Shown here one piece after another: positions 6,125 through 6,381 of a stretch of DNA of 6,381 bases. This stretch comes from JAGTVB01 sp964624765 (lineage in GTDB: Bacteria > Pseudomonadota > Gammaproteobacteria > HK1): positions 1 through 6,381 of the forward strand of contig CAZUZO010000163.1 of NCBI GenBank assembly GCA_964624765.1, in the 5' to 3' direction. Position numbers and translations under genes: made by a program. The notes under the pieces are model-generated. The model saw nothing but the letters and a program-made list of their open reading frames with translations. It had not been told where the DNA came from and made no database searches. Every line of letters begins with the position of its first letter. Within the stretch, counting starts at the first letter, position 1.

Positions 6125-6145
6125 AAAATCGTCTGGAACGATTTT
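6125..6145 (+). repeat. AT-rich hairpin after the 5333 gene
   Basis: AAAATCGT (6125-6132) pairs exactly with ACGATTTT (6138-6145) around a 5-nt loop (CTGGA). The A-rich left arm and T-rich right arm recall a bidirectional terminator, but the stem has only two G-C pairs. It lies 87 nt past the stop of the preceding gene. A terminator role is possible but weak. Confidence 0.3.
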
Positions 6146-6207
6146 GAACAGGTGGAAGCAGGTCCCGAAGGGGTGAGCTCCAAGGATGTGGGGCGAGTCA
6201 CGACCTC

Positions 6208-6224
6208 GGTGTACAGGTGTACAC
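6208..6224. repeat. Tandem GGTGTACA with embedded GTGTAC-N4-GTACAC dyad
   Basis: GGTGTACA occurs twice in a row (6208-6215, 6216-6223). Offset by one base, GTGTAC (6209-6214) and GTACAC (6219-6224) form a perfect dyad with a 4-nt spacer. Such a compact symmetric site could bind a dimeric regulator, but no matching gene is visible in the window. Confidence 0.4.
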
Positions 6225-6243
6225 ACGAGTACATGAGGAGTGC

Positions 6244-6265
6244 GAGCCGCCGTGCAACGCGGCTC
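6244..6265 (+). repeat. 7-bp GC-rich hairpin
   Basis: GAGCCGC (6244-6250) pairs exactly with GCGGCTC (6259-6265) around an 8-nt loop (CGTGCAAC). No T-run follows, so it is not a standard terminator. Confidence 0.4.
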
Positions 6266-6272
6266 AGGCAAG

Positions 6273-6329
6273 CGTAGTAGTTGTTGGAACAGCTTCCCTG
6301 GGGTGATCTGGATCGATACTACTACTACG
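6273..6329. repeat. 9-bp inverted repeat incorporating a (TAC)4 tract
   Basis: CGTAGTAGT (6273-6281) pairs with ACTACTACG (6321-6329) across 39 nt. The right arm overlaps four tandem TAC units at 6317-6328, so part of the symmetry follows from the simple repeat. Confidence 0.35.
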
Positions 6330-6333
6330 ATGA

Positions 6334-6363
6334 CCCCGGGTCCCCTCGCACATGGATCCGGGG
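6334..6363 (+). repeat. 10-bp GC-rich stem near the window end (terminator-like)
   Basis: CCCCGGGTCC (6334-6343) pairs with GGATCCGGGG (6354-6363): nine Watson-Crick pairs and one G-T wobble, with a 10-nt loop. It is followed by CAAAATTTG, which holds only three T, so an intrinsic terminator is possible but imperfect. Confidence 0.4.
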
Positions 6364-6381
6364 CAAAATTTGCTGTTAAAT

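Larger units (their letters stand above)
6038..6381. other. Noncoding, hairpin-rich end of the window
   Basis: No gene here can be supported. The stretch carries an AT-rich hairpin (6125-6145), a GTGTAC dyad with tandem GGTGTACA (6208-6224), a GC-rich hairpin (6244-6265), a distant 9-bp inverted repeat that includes part of a (TAC)4 tract (6273-6329), and a long GC-rich hairpin (6334-6363). One + strand stretch free of stops (6083-6277) has codon-like composition but lacks a start. The region could hold a structured RNA, the regulatory DNA of a gene beyond the window, or decayed sequence. Confidence 0.5.

Noticed and set aside
6034..6126. 30-codon frame overlapping the previous stop as ATGA
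   Set aside because: The overlap suggests translational coupling, but the peptide matches nothing I know and ends at once; no independent support.
6240..6381. 5' end of a group II intron (GTGCG-like start and GC hairpin)
   Set aside because: The bases after the GTGCG word do not follow any intron domain I pattern I know, and no reverse transcriptase or domain V is visible.
6321..6381. Integron attC site, because GTTAAAT near the end fits GTTRRRY
   Set aside because: No matching RYYYAAC partner or inner pairing boxes are found upstream at the usual distance.

Overview
The window looks like chromosomal DNA from a gammaproteobacterium of moderately high GC. This rests on how closely the RarA tail, the TIGR01777-type epimerase, the b-type cytochrome and the FadL-like porin match proteobacterial family patterns as I remember them; no search was run, and genus cannot be set. 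All six protein-coding genes I can support lie on the + strand.

Layout: (1) 1-291 is the 3' end of rarA, a replication-fork AAA+ ATPase that starts outside the window. (2) 292-644 is noncoding and holds an 18-bp inverted repeat (361-459) plus a cluster of GGTCAT words. (3) 645-1568 is a yfcH-like NAD(P)-dependent epimerase/oxidoreductase. (4) 1625-2426 is a four-helix b-type cytochrome (cytochrome b561 / hydrogenase cytochrome-b superfamily) whose frame is broken by one extra C in a CCCC run at 2135-2138. (5) 2521-2922 is a small exported protein with a Gly/Trp/Pro/Arg-rich tail. Genes 3 to 5 are closely spaced (56 and 94 nt) and could be one transcript. (6) 2923-3241 is a leader-like region with hairpins before (7) an OmpP1/FadL-type outer-membrane channel, 3242-4660. 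(8) 4661-5332 is about 670 bp with no convincing gene. (9) 5333-6037 is a soluble 234-residue protein I cannot assign, whose central part is much more AT-rich than its neighbours. (10) 6038-6381 has no convincing gene but several short hairpins and tandem motifs.

Functionally, the middle of the window is a cell-envelope group: an inner-membrane haem cytochrome, a periplasmic protein and an outer-membrane hydrophobic-substrate channel. That they work together is inferred from adjacency only. The observations most worth following are the exact CCC-C frameshift in an otherwise intact cytochrome, the unassigned 234-residue gene with mosaic base composition, and the MITE-like inverted repeat after rarA. 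I found no CRISPR array, rRNA, tRNA, complete insertion sequence or recognised defence system.
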